From the NCBI GenBank assembly GCA_963732595.1, contig CAVSZZ010000002.1, forward strand, positions 1,860,001-1,924,000: a stretch of 64,000 nt of DNA, written 5' to 3'. The stretch comes from JAFGXF01 sp963732595 (GTDB lineage Bacteria; Chloroflexota; Anaerolineae; Anaerolineales; Anaerolineaceae). The position numbers and the translations under genes are program-made. The notes under the pieces are model-generated. The model saw only the letters and a program-made list of their open reading frames with translations. It did no database searches and was not told where the DNA came from. Position 1 is the stretch's first letter, and the number at the start of each line of letters is the position of its first letter. Of this stretch, positions 1 to 8,904 are shown in pieces.

Positions 1-257
1 TTCGCTGCCGAGTCACAAACCGTGATGACCAAATCGAATTGGGTCCCCTTAAATTCATCGATCGATTTGGATCGACCTGTGTGGTGAATACCGATCTGCT
101 CGAGCGCGACCAGTGCTATGGGGTGTACAAACCCGGCCGGCTTTGTACCGGCGGAGGTCGCCTCCCAGCTGTCACCCAGCCGCGCATTGACGATGGCCTC
201 AGCCATTTGAGAACGGGCGGAATTCCCCGTGCACAGGAACAGCACGCGTTTTTTCAT
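1..257 (-). CDS. arsC: Arsenate reductase, LMW-phosphatase type (3' end outside window)
   Basis: Reduces arsenate to arsenite in the cytoplasm, with thioredoxin-type recycling. Translating the minus strand from the ATG at 257 gives MKKRVLFLCTGNSARSQ, the phosphatase-type P-loop with nucleophilic Cys9. Further on come the family's SAGT segment and an ITVCDSAA segment that would carry the second redox Cys. About 85 residues are visible, and the C-terminal part lies beyond position 1. The start overlaps the stop of the upstream thioredoxin-like gene by 4 bases (ATGA), which implies translational coupling. As the last visible gene of an arsR-permease-thioredoxin-arsC cassette, the assignment is firm. 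The exact electron donor is inferred. Confidence 0.88.
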   Translation of the reverse strand, partial: MKKRVLFLCTGNSARSQMAEAIVNARLGDSWEATSAGTKPAGFVHPIALVALEQIGIHHTGRSKSIDEFKGTQFDLVITVCDSAA

Positions 258-505
258 CCGGCAGCCAGTGCACTGGTGACGAAGGTGGTGACTTCAGCTG
301 GCGAAGGGATCCGTCCGGAGGAGACCACTTTCTCGTTGATCACCAGCCCGGGAGTGGAGATAATGTTGTATCTGAGGATATCGTTGTAATCGGTTACTTT
401 AATCACTTCCGCATCGACACCCAACTCGGCGATGGCCTGCCGGGCGATCTGTTCGAGGCGCTTGCAGTTGGCACAACCTGATCCGAGAATCTTTACTGTT
501 AACAT
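254..505 (-). CDS. Small thioredoxin-like protein (redox-active disulfide protein 2 family)
   Basis: An 83-residue cytoplasmic thioredoxin-fold protein. The N-terminal strand runs into GSGCANCKRLE, a CXXC motif at residues 11-14. A STPGL segment near residue 50 corresponds to the cis-Pro loop of thioredoxins. There is no signal peptide. Proteins of this family are commonly encoded beside YraQ-type permeases and ArsR regulators. Here the gene sits between the permease and arsC, so a natural role is to recycle ArsC or to handle metal(loid)-thiol chemistry; that role is inferred. The RBS GGAGG lies just upstream of the start. Confidence 0.85.
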   Translation of the reverse strand: MLTVKILGSGCANCKRLEQIARQAIAELGVDAEVIKVTDYNDILRYNIISTPGLVINEKVVSSGRIPSPAEVTTFVTSALAAG

Positions 506-526
506 GTTTCCTCCAGGGATGATGAT

Positions 527-1982
527 TTATATCGTAGCAACTTTTACCTTATTGCGCCGGTCAGCCCGCCACAGGATGGCAGCCAGAACAGCCAGGAATA
601 GTATGAGATAGATTATCAATGACCCGATACCGGTACCATCCACCCAGGCGCCATAGATGAGCCCGGCCAGCGTGCTGAAGAGTGCCACCCAACCTACATA
701 GACCCAGGCTTTAACTTGCCGATGATGGTCGAGATGATCAGGATGCTTTGCAGGCTGAGTTCCGGATCGGCCATCAGGTAAGCCAGCAGCGGGCCGCGGT
801 GCATGCCCAGGCTCAGGAACATCTGGGCGATCGGGACCTCCACCAGGGTGGGGAAGTACATGAACACACCGAAGAGCACCCCGGCCAGGTTACCCGTCAG
901 CGTATTCTGCCCGGCCAGGCTTTCGATCCATTCCGGTTTGATCAGCACGCGGATGACTCCCACGGCGAACACACCCGCGACCAGCAGCGGAAAGATCTGC
1001 TTGACGAAGCGCCAGGATTCCCACAACCAATCGCGCACTTCCGTCCGCGGCCGAGGAATTTCCGGATCATGATGACGATGGCAACCAGAGCCAACAGGAC
1101 GGCGATGAATTTGCCGTTCACCAGGAAGGTCAGACCGCCCGGCATGCGGCTGCATGCCGACTGCGGCGGTCAATAGCGTGATCCCGGTCAAGCCCAGCGC
1201 GATCCACGTCCAGGTATTGAAACCATCATGGATGCGTCTCGAAGCCGCGCCAGGCTGTCAGGCCGACCAGCACCAGCAGACCGATCAGGATGGCACCCTG
1301 GGCAGTGACACCCTCCTCGCCGCGGCTGGTATCGTAGGGGATCAGCGTGAACAGGGCGTTCTGGAAGCGATCCAGACCGGAGACCGGCAGGTCGAATTGG
1401 AAATACGTGTTGGTGAGCAGCCCGATCTTGAGGGTGCCGGAAAGCAGCAGGATTACCAGGACCAGCAGGAGCACCATGGCGGCATGGTGCATGGATTTCT
1501 GTATCGCCGAACAGTTCATCGGTCGATCGATCATGGGCAGCATCTTCCTTGCGGAAGATCAATGCCATGATCAGGCCGATGCCAATACCGAAGGCCAGGG
1601 AGAGGAACAGGCGCGCGAAAGCCAGGTCTGCGCCGATCACCCCGCCGGTATAGATGAGCGCCAGGATGTTGGCGGCCGGGGCAAAGAACAGGAAGGTGAT
1701 GGCCGGACCCAACCCGGCGCCTTTTTTATAGATACCGGCGAATAGGGGCACGATCGTACAGGAGCACACTGCCAGCAGAGAGCCGGCCAGCGCTGCCGCC
1801 GGGTAGGAGATGAATTTGGGTGTGTTGCGACCCAGGAAACGGGTGACGGTCTCCTTGGGGATCAGGGCGGTCATGGCGCCGGCGATGAAAAAGGCCGGCA
1901 GCAGGCAGAGCAGCACGTGCGCAGCCAGGTAGGCTGCCAGGTTGCCAAAACCACCGACCAGGAGCTTCTCAATTAAATCCAT
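527..1982 (-). CDS. YraQ/DUF318-type permease (arsenic/metal efflux), frameshifted
   Basis: A polytopic inner-membrane permease of about 485 residues if the frame is restored. The N-terminal half (1982 to about 1495) contains the family signature CSCTIVPLFAGIYKKGAG followed by FLFFAPAANILA. The second half repeats the topology with FPLLVAGVFAVGVI and VPIAQMFLSLGMHRGPLLAYL, and ends WRADRRNKVKVATI at 527. Frame changes are needed near 1495, 1232, 1150, 1050 and 708, each one base in effect. The coding potential is continuous across all of them, so sequence error is more likely than decay, although a pseudogene cannot be excluded. The start lies 3 bases after the arsR stop. Related permeases (ArsP, SO_0444) move organoarsenicals or metals. 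The substrate here is inferred from the neighbouring arsR and arsC. Confidence 0.8.
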
Positions 1983-1985
1983 GGA

Positions 1986-2382
1986 TTATTTTCCTGATTG
2001 CTTTCCGCAATTCCTGCTGTCTGTGCATTTCGGACACGGGCAATTCGGAACGTTGCCGCTGGTGGAACGGACCAACACGTCAGATTGGATCCCAATTGAC
2101 CGGGCGATATCCTTGATCATGGAGACAAGAGCGGGGTTTTTCAAGCGGTAGTAAATATTCCTGCCGGCACGATTCGGCGTGACCAGCCCGGCCTTGCGCA
2201 ATAACATCAGGTGCTGTGAGATGACCGCCTGACGCATACCGGTGACGGCTTCCAGGTGGCACACACAGGCTTCGGTCATCCCCAATTGCCAGCAGGATCT
2301 GGATGCGCGTTGGTTGACCGATCAATTGGAACAGATCCGCAAGGGGAAGAAAGTCCTGTGATTGTGAGTTCAATATATTCAT
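1986..2382 (-). CDS. arsR: ArsR-family metalloregulatory repressor, one frameshift
   Basis: A winged-helix repressor of the downstream efflux cassette. The N-terminus (LADLFQLIGQPTRIQILLAI) is in one frame. The DNA-binding part, CVCHLEAVTGMRQAVISQHL then LRKAGLV and GRNIYYRL, is in the next, so a single-base frame change lies near 2285. The CVC pair at the start of the recognition region matches the classic arsenite-binding site of ArsR. A C-terminal Cys cluster (CPCPKC) could add a further metal site. It is the first gene of the leftward operon arsR-permease-thioredoxin-arsC and is divergent from the gene at 2529. No RBS precedes the ATG at 2382, and a TATAAT lies only 13-18 bases upstream, so the mRNA may be leaderless. 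Confidence 0.85.
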
Positions 2383-2394
2383 GAAGGTGAATGT

Positions 2395-2400
2395 ATTATA
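2395..2400 (-). promoter_or_regulatory. Putative -10 box of the ars cassette
   Basis: TATAAT on the minus strand. A transcript from here would start about 6 bases before the arsR ATG, leaving no room for an RBS. No convincing -35 is visible at 16-18 bp, so the call is weak. Confidence 0.35.
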
Positions 2401-2450
2401 TCGCAGCTTATATGATCAGGGGAAGAGAGCCATTTTGGATAAATTGGCTA

Positions 2451-2478
2451 TTGACAATTCTAACAGATGCTGTATAAT
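2451..2478 (+). promoter_or_regulatory. Near-consensus sigma70-type promoter
   Basis: TTGACA at 2451-2456, a 16-base spacer and TATAAT at 2473-2478, driving the gene at 2529. A strong AAGGAGG RBS at 2517-2523 follows, 5 bases before the ATG. Confidence 0.8.
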
Positions 2479-2528
2479 ACAAATAACTTTGTAATGCAAA
2501 GAAAGATGTTAAAACTAAGGAGGTTTGT

Positions 2529-3200
2529 ATGACTGAATCGATGGATTTGAAAGTATTGGAAAAGAAGGCGTATCGCTCAACCTTCCAGGATGGTCTGTGG
2601 GATCTCTACCTGGCAGGGATTATGGCCTGCCTGGGTATCCTTGGAATGATATCGAAGGTTCGTGACAATACCTGGATCTGGCTGCTCGGATATACCTTGT
2701 TGATCGGAGGCGTCTTGGCCTTATTCATGCTGGCTAAGAAGTACATTACCATTCCGAGGCTTGGAAATGTTAAATTCGGTGGCAAGCGAAAACGCAGAAA
2801 AATGATACTCGTCGGTATCCTGAGCATAACGGTCCTGCTCAATATTTGGATGGTCCTGATAACCATGGGTACGATAGAGGCACCGTCCTGGTTGCAGAAT
2901 CTTGGAAGTGAATTGACGGGTAGAGGGATCATGGATATCTTTGTCCCATTATTTGCCGGGTTGTTTATAACGATCGTCATGAGCCTGATCGCCTATTTCA
3001 TCGAATTCTACCGGGGCATGTATATCGCTGTCTTGTTTGGACTTGGAGTTTTTATCGACCTGTTCTTTGACCTGCCGGTTGTGCTGGTCGTGGGTGCAGT
3101 CCTGGCGGCCATCCCAGGTTTGATCCTCCTCATTCGCTTCATCAGACGATATCCAATTCAATCCGGCGAGGTGGAAAATGGCATCCCCAAAGCAGGTTGA
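2529..3200 (+). CDS. Multi-pass membrane protein of unknown function
   Basis: A 223-residue membrane protein with about six hydrophobic segments. They are paired around residues 25-70, 95-118 and 138-160, with the last pair at about 165-200, separated by basic loops such as GGKRKRRK. No catalytic or binding motif was recognised. It is expressed from a near-consensus promoter with an ideal RBS. It overlaps the following winged-helix regulator gene by 23 bases, so the two form one transcription unit and the regulator probably senses or controls a process linked to this protein. Membrane protein plus small winged-helix partner is a common arrangement for stress-responsive units, but no specific function can be assigned. 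Confidence 0.75.
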   Translation: MTESMDLKVLEKKAYRSTFQDGLWDLYLAGIMACLGILGMISKVRDNTWIWLLGYTLLIGGVLALFMLAKKYITIPRLGNVKFGGKRKRRKMILVGILSITVLLNIWMVLITMGTIEAPSWLQNLGSELTGRGIMDIFVPLFAGLFITIVMSLIAYFIEFYRGMYIAVLFGLGVFIDLFFDLPVVLVVGAVLAAIPGLILLIRFIRRYPIQSGEVENGIPKAG

Positions 3201-3502
3201 GCGGTTCACGAACATCACCGACCTGGACAAGCTCATCCATGAGCCGGCACGCATGTCGATCATGGCCGTCCTGTATGTTCTGGAAAGCGCAGATTTCACA
3301 TTTATCATGAATCAGACCGGATTGACCTGGGGAAATCTGTCAGCCCACCTGACGAAACTGGAAGGCGCAGGCTATGTCGAAGTCGAAAAAACATTCAAGG
3401 GGAAAAGACCGAATACCAACTTAAAGTTGACCCCACCCGGCAGGGAGGCTTTTCAAGAGATATTTGGGCCAGATGAAACAAGTCATAAAAGACTTCGAAT
3501 AA
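3178..3502 (+). CDS. Winged-helix transcriptional regulator (HTH_27-like), frameshift near its end
   Basis: A regulator of about 107 residues. LDKLIHEPARMSIMAVLYVL is the first helix pair, GLTWGNLSAHLTKLEGAGYV the helix-turn-helix and FKGKRPNTNLKLT the wing, as in the PF13601-like winged-helix family. The open frame as read runs on to 3819, but an extra base near 3463 explains this. Restoring the frame gives a normal ending GQMKQVIKDFE with a TAA at 3500-3502, directly followed by a good terminator at 3511. The extension past 3502 is therefore artefactual. It is cotranscribed with, and overlaps, the membrane-protein gene at 2529. Confidence 0.78.
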
Positions 3503-3510
3503 ATATGGGA

Positions 3511-3536
3511 AAGCCGCTCGCAAGAGCGGCTTTTTC
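3511..3536 (+). terminator. Intrinsic terminator
   Basis: A 9-bp stem AAGCCGCTC/GAGCGGCTT with loop GCAA, followed by TTTT. It closes the unit starting at 2529. Confidence 0.85.
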
Positions 3537-3584
3537 GTCACTTGTTAATAATGGCTTTCCGGCCTTGGGAATCCCTGACAGGGA

Positions 3585-4238
3585 TTACTCCCGTCGGACG
3601 ATACCTTTTTGCCAGGCGAATACAGCCACCTGGGTGCGATCGGCCAGGTGCAGCTTGCTGAGGATGTTGGAAACGTGTCCTTTAACGGTGTTCTCACTGA
3701 TCACCAGTTTACCGGCTATCTCACCATTGGAGAGCCCATTGGCGATCAAACGTAAAACCTCCTGCTCGCGATCAGTCAGCTCGGCAAACAACGGCTGTTC
3801 ATCAGGGTCATCTCCCTGAAAGTTCTGCAGGACGCGTTTGGCGACCAGCGGGTGCAGGGTGACCTCCCCGGCGACTGCCCGCTTGAGTGACTCGACCAGT
3901 TTTTCCATTTTCATATCCTTCAGAATGTAGGACGTTGCGCCGGCTTTCAGGGCGGGGAAGATGTGAGAGTCTTCATGGAAGGAGGTCAAGACGACCACCT
4001 GTGTTCGCGGGCTGATCTTCTTAATCCTGCGGGTGGTCTCCACACCATCCATACCCGGCATGATCAGGTCCATCAGGACGACATCCGGAATGAATTCCTC
4101 CACGATGTGGATGGCTTCCTCCCCGGTCGAGGCTTCGCCAACTACCCGGTAATCCGTCAGGGTATCCAGGTACGAGCGTATGCCCTTGCGGACGACTTCG
4201 TGATCATCAACGATCAATATGGAAATGGGTTCAGTCAT
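3585..4238 (-). CDS. NarL/FixJ-type response regulator
   Basis: A cytoplasmic two-component response regulator. The receiver domain (about residues 1-120) contains the acidic pair in ILIVDDHE, the phosphoacceptor Asp in VVLMDLIMPGMDG (residue about 57 from the chosen start) and the conserved Lys in YILKD. A LuxR-type HTH follows at the C-terminus (LTDREQEVLRLIANGLSNGE then ENTVKGHVSNIL). I chose the ATG at 4238, preceded by AGGATAAAACC, rather than the upstream in-frame start at 4253, because it begins the receiver fold normally and lies 4 bases after the kinase stop. It is encoded with the sensor kinase upstream as a cognate pair. The targets are unknown. Confidence 0.92.
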   Translation of the reverse strand: MTEPISILIVDDHEVVRKGIRSYLDTLTDYRVVGEASTGEEAIHIVEEFIPDVVLMDLIMPGMDGVETTRRIKKISPRTQVVVLTSFHEDSHIFPALKAGATSYILKDMKMEKLVESLKRAVAGEVTLHPLVAKRVLQNFQGDDPDEQPLFAELTDREQEVLRLIANGLSNGEIAGKLVISENTVKGHVSNILSKLHLADRTQVAVFAWQKGIVRRE

Positions 4239-4242
4239 GGTT

Positions 4243-7200
4243 TTATCCTGCAACTTTCATTTTTGATCTTCCGAGTGGAACGATCAGGTGGATGGCCGTG
4301 CCCTGACCGGGCGCGGTGGTGATTGTCAGCTGGCCATAGATCATGCGGGCACGTTCCTGCATGGACTGCAGGCCGATACCGCTCATACGGGTGGCCTTGT
4401 TAAATCCCTGTCCGTTGTCTTGGATGGTCAGCTCGACCTTGTTCTTTGAGAAATGCAAGCCCAGATCGACTTTCCTGGCACCGCTGTGCCGGGCAACATT
4501 CGCCAGCGCTTCCTGGATGATCCTGAATGCGGCTTGTTCGACCTGGATGTCAATGCGGCGTTCGTTGAAGACCTCGAGATTTGCCTGGATATCATTCCTC
4601 TCCTGCCACTCATAGATATATGAGCGCAGTACAGAAATCAAACCTTTTTCTTTGAGAACCAGCGGGTACATCTCCTGGATCAGGAAAGTCAATTCCTCGA
4701 TCACTTCCGATACCAGGGTCTCCGCTTCCTCCAGGTGAGGCCTGGCTTCCGAAGGTTTTTTCTCCAGGATCGACTGGGCCGTACCGAGTTGCGCCATGGC
4801 AGCAAATGCCTTCTGCTTCACACTGTCGTGCAGGTCGCGGGCCAGGCGGTTGCGCTCCTCGATGACCGCCAGTTCCTTGGTCTGCTCGAACAGGCGCTCG
4901 ATCTCGACCGTGCGCTCGCGAACCTGGCGCTCGAGTTCCCGGTTGTAGGATTGGATGTTGCGTAGCCGCCAGCGGTAACCGGTGAAGATCATGCCGATGA
5001 TCGTCAGGATGGCAGCCATTTGAACCCAGGGGTTGTTCCAGAACGGGGGAATGATGGTGATTGATACGCTCAGCCCGGTCTCATTCCAGACCTGGTCGTT
5101 ATTGGAACCTTTGATGCGCAGGACATAATTCCCCCCCGGCAGATTGGTATAACGCCCGAATCGACGGTTGCCCATCTCGATCCATTCCCGGTCGAATGGC
5201 TCCAGCCTGAAGGCATACTGGTTTTCCTGTGGATTTGAATAGCTCAGGGCGGCATATTCGAAATCAAAGTAGTTGTTTGGCCAGCTTAGGGTGTAATTCG
5301 GCCGACCTTTGATAATTCCCCTCGATACAATGGTCTCGCCACCCTGAGAGATATCGGTCAGCACAATGGGGGGGATGTAGGGATTATCGATGACCTGTTC
5401 CGGCTGAAAGATGTTTAATCCATCGATCCCGCCCAATAAGATGGCACCATCACGCGTCCGGCCAAATGAAAACCGCCCAAACTCATCGCTCTGCAGGCCA
5501 TCGCTGATGCCGTAATTCTTGAAAGTCCTCTGGACTGGATCGAAACTGGAGACCCCATCGTTGGTACTGATCCACAACCCGCCGTTATCGTCCTCGACGA
5601 TCCCGAAGATGACGTTGCTGGGAAGTCCATCTTCCTTGGTGTAATGGGTGAAGGTACCTGAGGCAACGTCCATCATGTCGAGACCGGTACTGCAGGTGGC
5701 TATCCAGAGGCGACCCTGCGAATCCTCGTGGATCGCACAGATACTGTCTCCCGAAAGGCTGTTTGGATCTCGTACATCGTGACGGTAATGCTTGAAGAGA
5801 TTCTCATTTGGCAGGAGGAGCTCAAGCCCACGGTTGTATGTGCCGATCCAGAGGTCGCCTTCCTGTGTTTCGAAGATGGCGGTCGGCTGAAGGGAACTGA
5901 AACTATCCGGATCCGTGGCGTCTGGAATATAGGTCGTGAACAAGCCTGTACTGTGGTAGTAGCGTGACAGGCCACCGGACGTGGCGATCCATAGATCCCC
6001 TTTATGATCTTCCAGGATCTGCCCGATCACAGCCCCGCCCAGGGACTTGGAATTATTGGCATCCGGCAGGAAGTGTGTGATCGCGCCGGTATTGGGATTC
6101 AAGCGATCCAGTCCACCCTCGCTCCCGATCCACAGCTCACCATAACGATCCTCTATGACCGACCAAAGATAATTGTAGACCAGGCTGTTCGGTTCGCCGG
6201 GATTATTGCGGTAATGGGTCACACGCCCGGTCTTTCGGTCGAGGCGGTCAAGACCACCTCCATAAGTTGCCAGCCAGATGCTGCCATCCAGGCCTTCCGT
6301 CAACCCGAAGATCGGGAAAGGACTCAGACTGTTGGGATCCTCCGTATTATTTTGGTACAGGTCGAACTTGGCTTTATTCCGATCCAGCTTGTTAACACCG
6401 CCTCCAAAGGTCCCCAGCCAAAGGATGCCTTCCTTGTCTTCATACAGGGTAAGTATGACCTCACTGGATAAGCTGTAGGGATTCTGCGGGTTCCTGGAAT
6501 ATTGCGAGAATGTATTCGTATTCGCATCGAAACGGTTCAAGCCATTCTTGGTCCCGACCCACACAGTGCCGTTTAAATCGACCAACAGGTCATACGCAAA
6601 TTGGTGACTCAGGCTGGATGGATCCCGAGGATCGTGACTGAAGGAGAGAAACTTGCCTGTCGAAGGAATAAAGCGGGTGACCCCCTGGTTGCTCGCCAAC
6701 CACAAGGATCCCTGGAAATCCTCGTTGATGCTGTGGGTTTCCCAGGCCAGACCTGTCTGAGCATAGATGCTTTGTTCGCTGAAGGAATCGAACCAATTAT
6801 TTGAAAAACTGTAACTCACCAACCCATAGGAAGTGCCCAGCCAGAGCACACCATTGGACCCACGGTAGATCGCCAGGATGTTATTGAGGGCCGAGCTGAA
6901 AGGTTTCACCCGGCTCTGGCGGATATGTTCAAAAGTTTTACTCTCCGCCAGGAAGACGTTCAAACCATAGGGCGTGCCTACCAGTAGACGGCCGTCCTGA
7001 TCCACCAAAAGACAATTGACCGTGGGCGAGTCCAGGCTGGTTGAATCATTGGCTTCATGCTGATAATTGATGAACTTGCCGGTTGCCGGGTCATAATGAG
7101 CCAGGCCACCGAGTCTGGTTCCGATCCAGATACCTCCAGCCGGGTCATTCGCCAGGGCGGTAATGTGACTATCCAGCAGGCTGTTGGAGTTGGAAGGATC

Positions 7201-7479
7201 CGATTTGAAAATGATGAATTTATCCCCATCATATTGATTGAGGCCATCCTCCGTGCCGAACCATAAGAAACCCCGCTTATCCTGCAGGATCGCATGGACG
7301 GTGCTCTGCGAGAGGCCATCCTCCACCGTCAGATGGTCGAAACGGGGATTGGAGTAGCGATCATAGGATTGAAAGGGATCCGGCGGGGCAGCAGATATCT
7401 CAGCCTGGGAACAGGGAAGCAAGAACCAGGTTCCAAGCGAGATGCACAATGCCAGCAAGAGGCGGTAAACGTTTTTCAT
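4243..7479 (-). CDS. Propeller-sensor histidine kinase (Reg_prop/YYY/HisKA_3)
   Basis: A 1078-residue membrane sensor kinase with an intact frame. A signal peptide or anchor lies at about 5-27. A run of Reg_prop beta-propeller blades follows at about 45-720, with the recurrent pattern (I/L)W(F/I)GT..GL..(Y/F)(D/N) and regular PNSL spacers. A Y_Y_Y domain lies at about 735-810 (YTLSWPNNYFDFEYAALSY and PGGNYVLRIKGSNN), then one transmembrane helix at about 815-837. The cytoplasmic kinase has ERNRLARDLHDSVKQ, with the phospho-acceptor His, as a HisKA_3 dimerisation domain. Its HATPase_c domain contains DNGQGF and GIGLQSMQERA. This architecture usually senses extracellular polymers or their breakdown products. 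The ligand here is unknown. It pairs with the NarL-type regulator 4 bases downstream. Confidence 0.93.
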   Translation of the reverse strand: MKNVYRLLLALCISLGTWFLLPCSQAEISAAPPDPFQSYDRYSNPRFDHLTVEDGLSQSTVHAILQDKRGFLWFGTEDGLNQYDGDKFIIFKSDPSNSNSLLDSHITALANDPAGGIWIGTRLGGLAHYDPATGKFINYQHEANDSTSLDSPTVNCLLVDQDGRLLVGTPYGLNVFLAESKTFEHIRQSRVKPFSSALNNILAIYRGSNGVLWLGTSYGLVSYSFSNNWFDSFSEQSIYAQTGLAWETHSINEDFQGSLWLASNQGVTRFIPSTGKFLSFSHDPRDPSSLSHQFAYDLLVDLNGTVWVGTKNGLNRFDANTNTFSQYSRNPQNPYSLSSEVILTLYEDKEGILWLGTFGGGVNKLDRNKAKFDLYQNNTEDPNSLSPFPIFGLTEGLDGSIWLATYGGGLDRLDRKTGRVTHYRNNPGEPNSLVYNYLWSVIEDRYGELWIGSEGGLDRLNPNTGAITHFLPDANNSKSLGGAVIGQILEDHKGDLWIATSGGLSRYYHSTGLFTTYIPDATDPDSFSSLQPTAIFETQEGDLWIGTYNRGLELLLPNENLFKHYRHDVRDPNSLSGDSICAIHEDSQGRLWIATCSTGLDMMDVASGTFTHYTKEDGLPSNVIFGIVEDDNGGLWISTNDGVSSFDPVQRTFKNYGISDGLQSDEFGRFSFGRTRDGAILLGGIDGLNIFQPEQVIDNPYIPPIVLTDISQGGETIVSRGIIKGRPNYTLSWPNNYFDFEYAALSYSNPQENQYAFRLEPFDREWIEMGNRRFGRYTNLPGGNYVLRIKGSNNDQVWNETGLSVSITIIPPFWNNPWVQMAAILTIIGMIFTGYRWRLRNIQSYNRELERQVRERTVEIERLFEQTKELAVIEERNRLARDLHDSVKQKAFAAMAQLGTAQSILEKKPSEARPHLEEAETLVSEVIEELTFLIQEMYPLVLKEKGLISVLRSYIYEWQERNDIQANLEVFNERRIDIQVEQAAFRIIQEALANVARHSGARKVDLGLHFSKNKVELTIQDNGQGFNKATRMSGIGLQSMQERARMIYGQLTITTAPGQGTAIHLIVPLGRSKMKVAG

Positions 7480-7684
7480 TCAGATCCGGTGATTTGGAGG
7501 CACTTTTATTAAGTATAGCCCATACCGATGGAAACACATTGAAATAAAGGTCCAATTCCCCTCATACCCGGGAAGCGTTTATTTGCAGGGAAAATAATCC
7601 CAGAGTAGGGGATGCCATAATATCTCATATCAGGATGGGAAAGGCCGATACCATATCCAAAATTTTACCGCTGCCCCTGGATAA

Positions 7685-7710
7685 GAAAAAGCCGCCCGGG
7701 TGGGACGGCT
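7685..7710 (-). terminator. Intrinsic terminator of the methyltransferase gene
   Basis: On the minus strand an imperfect 8-bp stem (AGCCGTCC with GGGCGGCT) is followed by TTTTT, just downstream of the stop at 7718. Confidence 0.65.
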
Positions 7711-7717
7711 GTGGATT

Positions 7718-8197
7718 CTACTCGATCCGCTTCGGGGACAACCAGCGGGGGACCTTCTTCATGTAGTCCTGGAAGGACGCACCGAAGCGTTGGATCATGC
7801 GCGGCTCTTCATTGAACTTCACGAAGAGGTAGAAGAGGAGGAAGATGACGGCTGTAAACACCAACAACCAGGGAGCTTGCAATAGCAAAGCCTCGCCCAC
7901 CAGGACAACCATCATGGCGACATACATCGGATTCCGGGAAAAGGTGTAAGGACCAATGGCGACGAATTTCTTGGGTGATTTAAATGGCACCGGAGTGCTT
8001 TTTCCGATACGGGCATGCACGACGCTGACCGATATAGCCAGGCTCAGACCCAGCAGGATCAATAAGATGGCAATGATCTGCCAGACGCCGATGGTTTGCG
8101 GCCAGGCAGCCAGATCAAAGGAGATGAACAGGTATGGAATAACCAAAAAAGCTAACAGGGGAATGAGCAGGGTTACCAGAATGGAAAGGATGATCAT
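7718..8197 (-). CDS. Isoprenylcysteine carboxyl methyltransferase-like membrane methyltransferase
   Basis: An integral-membrane, SAM-dependent methyltransferase-like protein of the ICMT/PEMT superfamily. It has 159 residues from the ATG at 8197, which has AGGAGA upstream; a longer frame to 8260 lacks an RBS. Hydrophobic helices lie at about 1-25, 35-60 and 100-135. The family signature is present as IGPYTFSRNPMYVAMM, with the C-terminal EEPRMIQRFGASFQDYMKKV and PRWL, which form the SAM and substrate pocket in this family. The true methyl acceptor is unknown; in bacteria these proteins often modify lipids or small molecules. The gene is monocistronic with its own terminator. Confidence 0.85.
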   Translation of the reverse strand: MIILSILVTLLIPLLAFLVIPYLFISFDLAAWPQTIGVWQIIAILLILLGLSLAISVSVVHARIGKSTPVPFKSPKKFVAIGPYTFSRNPMYVAMMVVLVGEALLLQAPWLLVFTAVIFLLFYLFVKFNEEPRMIQRFGASFQDYMKKVPRWLSPKRIE

Positions 8198-8364
8198 GGC
8201 TTTCTGTCTCCTGAGATAATTATACAACCAATCCTGATTGCATTTTACCCGGGTGGTCACTCATATGGAATTTTAACGCAAGTCATATATTTCTTATACA
8301 GTCAGTTGTTATAAATCGATCATAGAAGAAAATTCAACACCCTATGATTCAGGAGGTAGAAAAA

Positions 8365-8841
8365 ATGTCCACAATTATTCGTTACAATCCTTTACGGGAA
8401 GCCATGTCGTTGAGCCGCCAGATGGATCGCCTGATGGAAGGTGCCATGCGCAGTTCGGAGCTGTGGGATGGTTCGATGGATTGGGCATTGCCCCTGGACG
8501 TGATCGAGAACGACAATGAATTTGTTGTGAAAGCATCACTGCCCGGGATCAAGCCCGAAGATATCGAGGTGACCTACCATAACCAGACGTTGACGGTCAA
8601 AGGAGAAATGAAGCAGGAGAGAATCTCTCACGGAAGAGAAATATCACCTGCACGAGCGCCGCTATGGTATGTTCTCTCGCAGCATCACAATGCCCTCGGA
8701 TGTAAATGGTGATGCGATCAAGGCGGATTTCGAGGATGGTGTCTTACTTTGAGCCTTCCGAAGAAGGAAGAGGTCAAAGCCAAACGCATCAGTATCCAGA
8801 CCGGCAGTAAGATGATCGAAGGCAAAGCCAAAATCAAGTAG
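8365..8841 (+). CDS. hsp20: Small heat-shock protein Hsp20, two frameshifts
   Basis: An ATP-independent cytoplasmic holdase chaperone. The ATG at 8365 follows AGGAGG (8351-8356). The N-terminal arm (IRYNPLREAMSLSRQMDRLM) leads into the alpha-crystallin domain: PLDVIENDNEFVVKASLPGI, then PEDIEV and LTVKGE. A frame change near 8630 moves the frame to YGMFSRSITMPSDVNGDAIK and ADFEDGV. A missing base near 8745 restores LTLSLPKKEEVKAKRISI. The restored length of about 158 residues is normal for Hsp20. The breaks look like sequence errors because all conserved parts are present. A terminator follows 16 bases after the stop. Confidence 0.87.
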
Positions 8842-8856
8842 GTTCGCGTCTAAAAG

Positions 8857-8886
8857 AAACTCCCCGGATTTCCGGGGAGTTTCTTT
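8857..8886 (+). terminator. Intrinsic terminator (possibly bidirectional)
   Basis: AAACTCCCCGGA and TCCGGGGAGTTT form a 12-bp stem with a 2-base gap, followed by a T-rich tail. It lies between convergent hsp20 and the PEBP gene. Confidence 0.85.
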
Positions 8887-8904
8887 GTTTAACAGTTTCG
8901 GTGC

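Noticed and set aside
39..389. Rightward open frame over the arsC/thioredoxin-like region
   Set aside because: Antisense shadow of two well-recognised leftward genes, with no RBS and no family features.
3570..3587. Terminator for the response-regulator gene (AATCCCT/AGGGATT)
   Set aside because: The stem is only 7 bp, overlaps the stop codon and has no T-tract on the minus strand.
3503..3819. C-terminal extension of the winged-helix regulator
   Set aside because: It runs through a terminator hairpin and antisense to the response-regulator gene. A one-base insertion near 3463 explains it, and the restored stop is at 3500-3502.
6004..6471. 155-codon open frame antisense to the sensor kinase
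   Set aside because: Overlaps a clean 1078-residue gene with clear Reg_prop blades; the composition is that of an antisense frame.
7500..7560. Promoter of the two-component operon
   Set aside because: TATACT is present on the minus strand, but the nearest -35-like TTTCAA is 21 bases away, so support is too weak.
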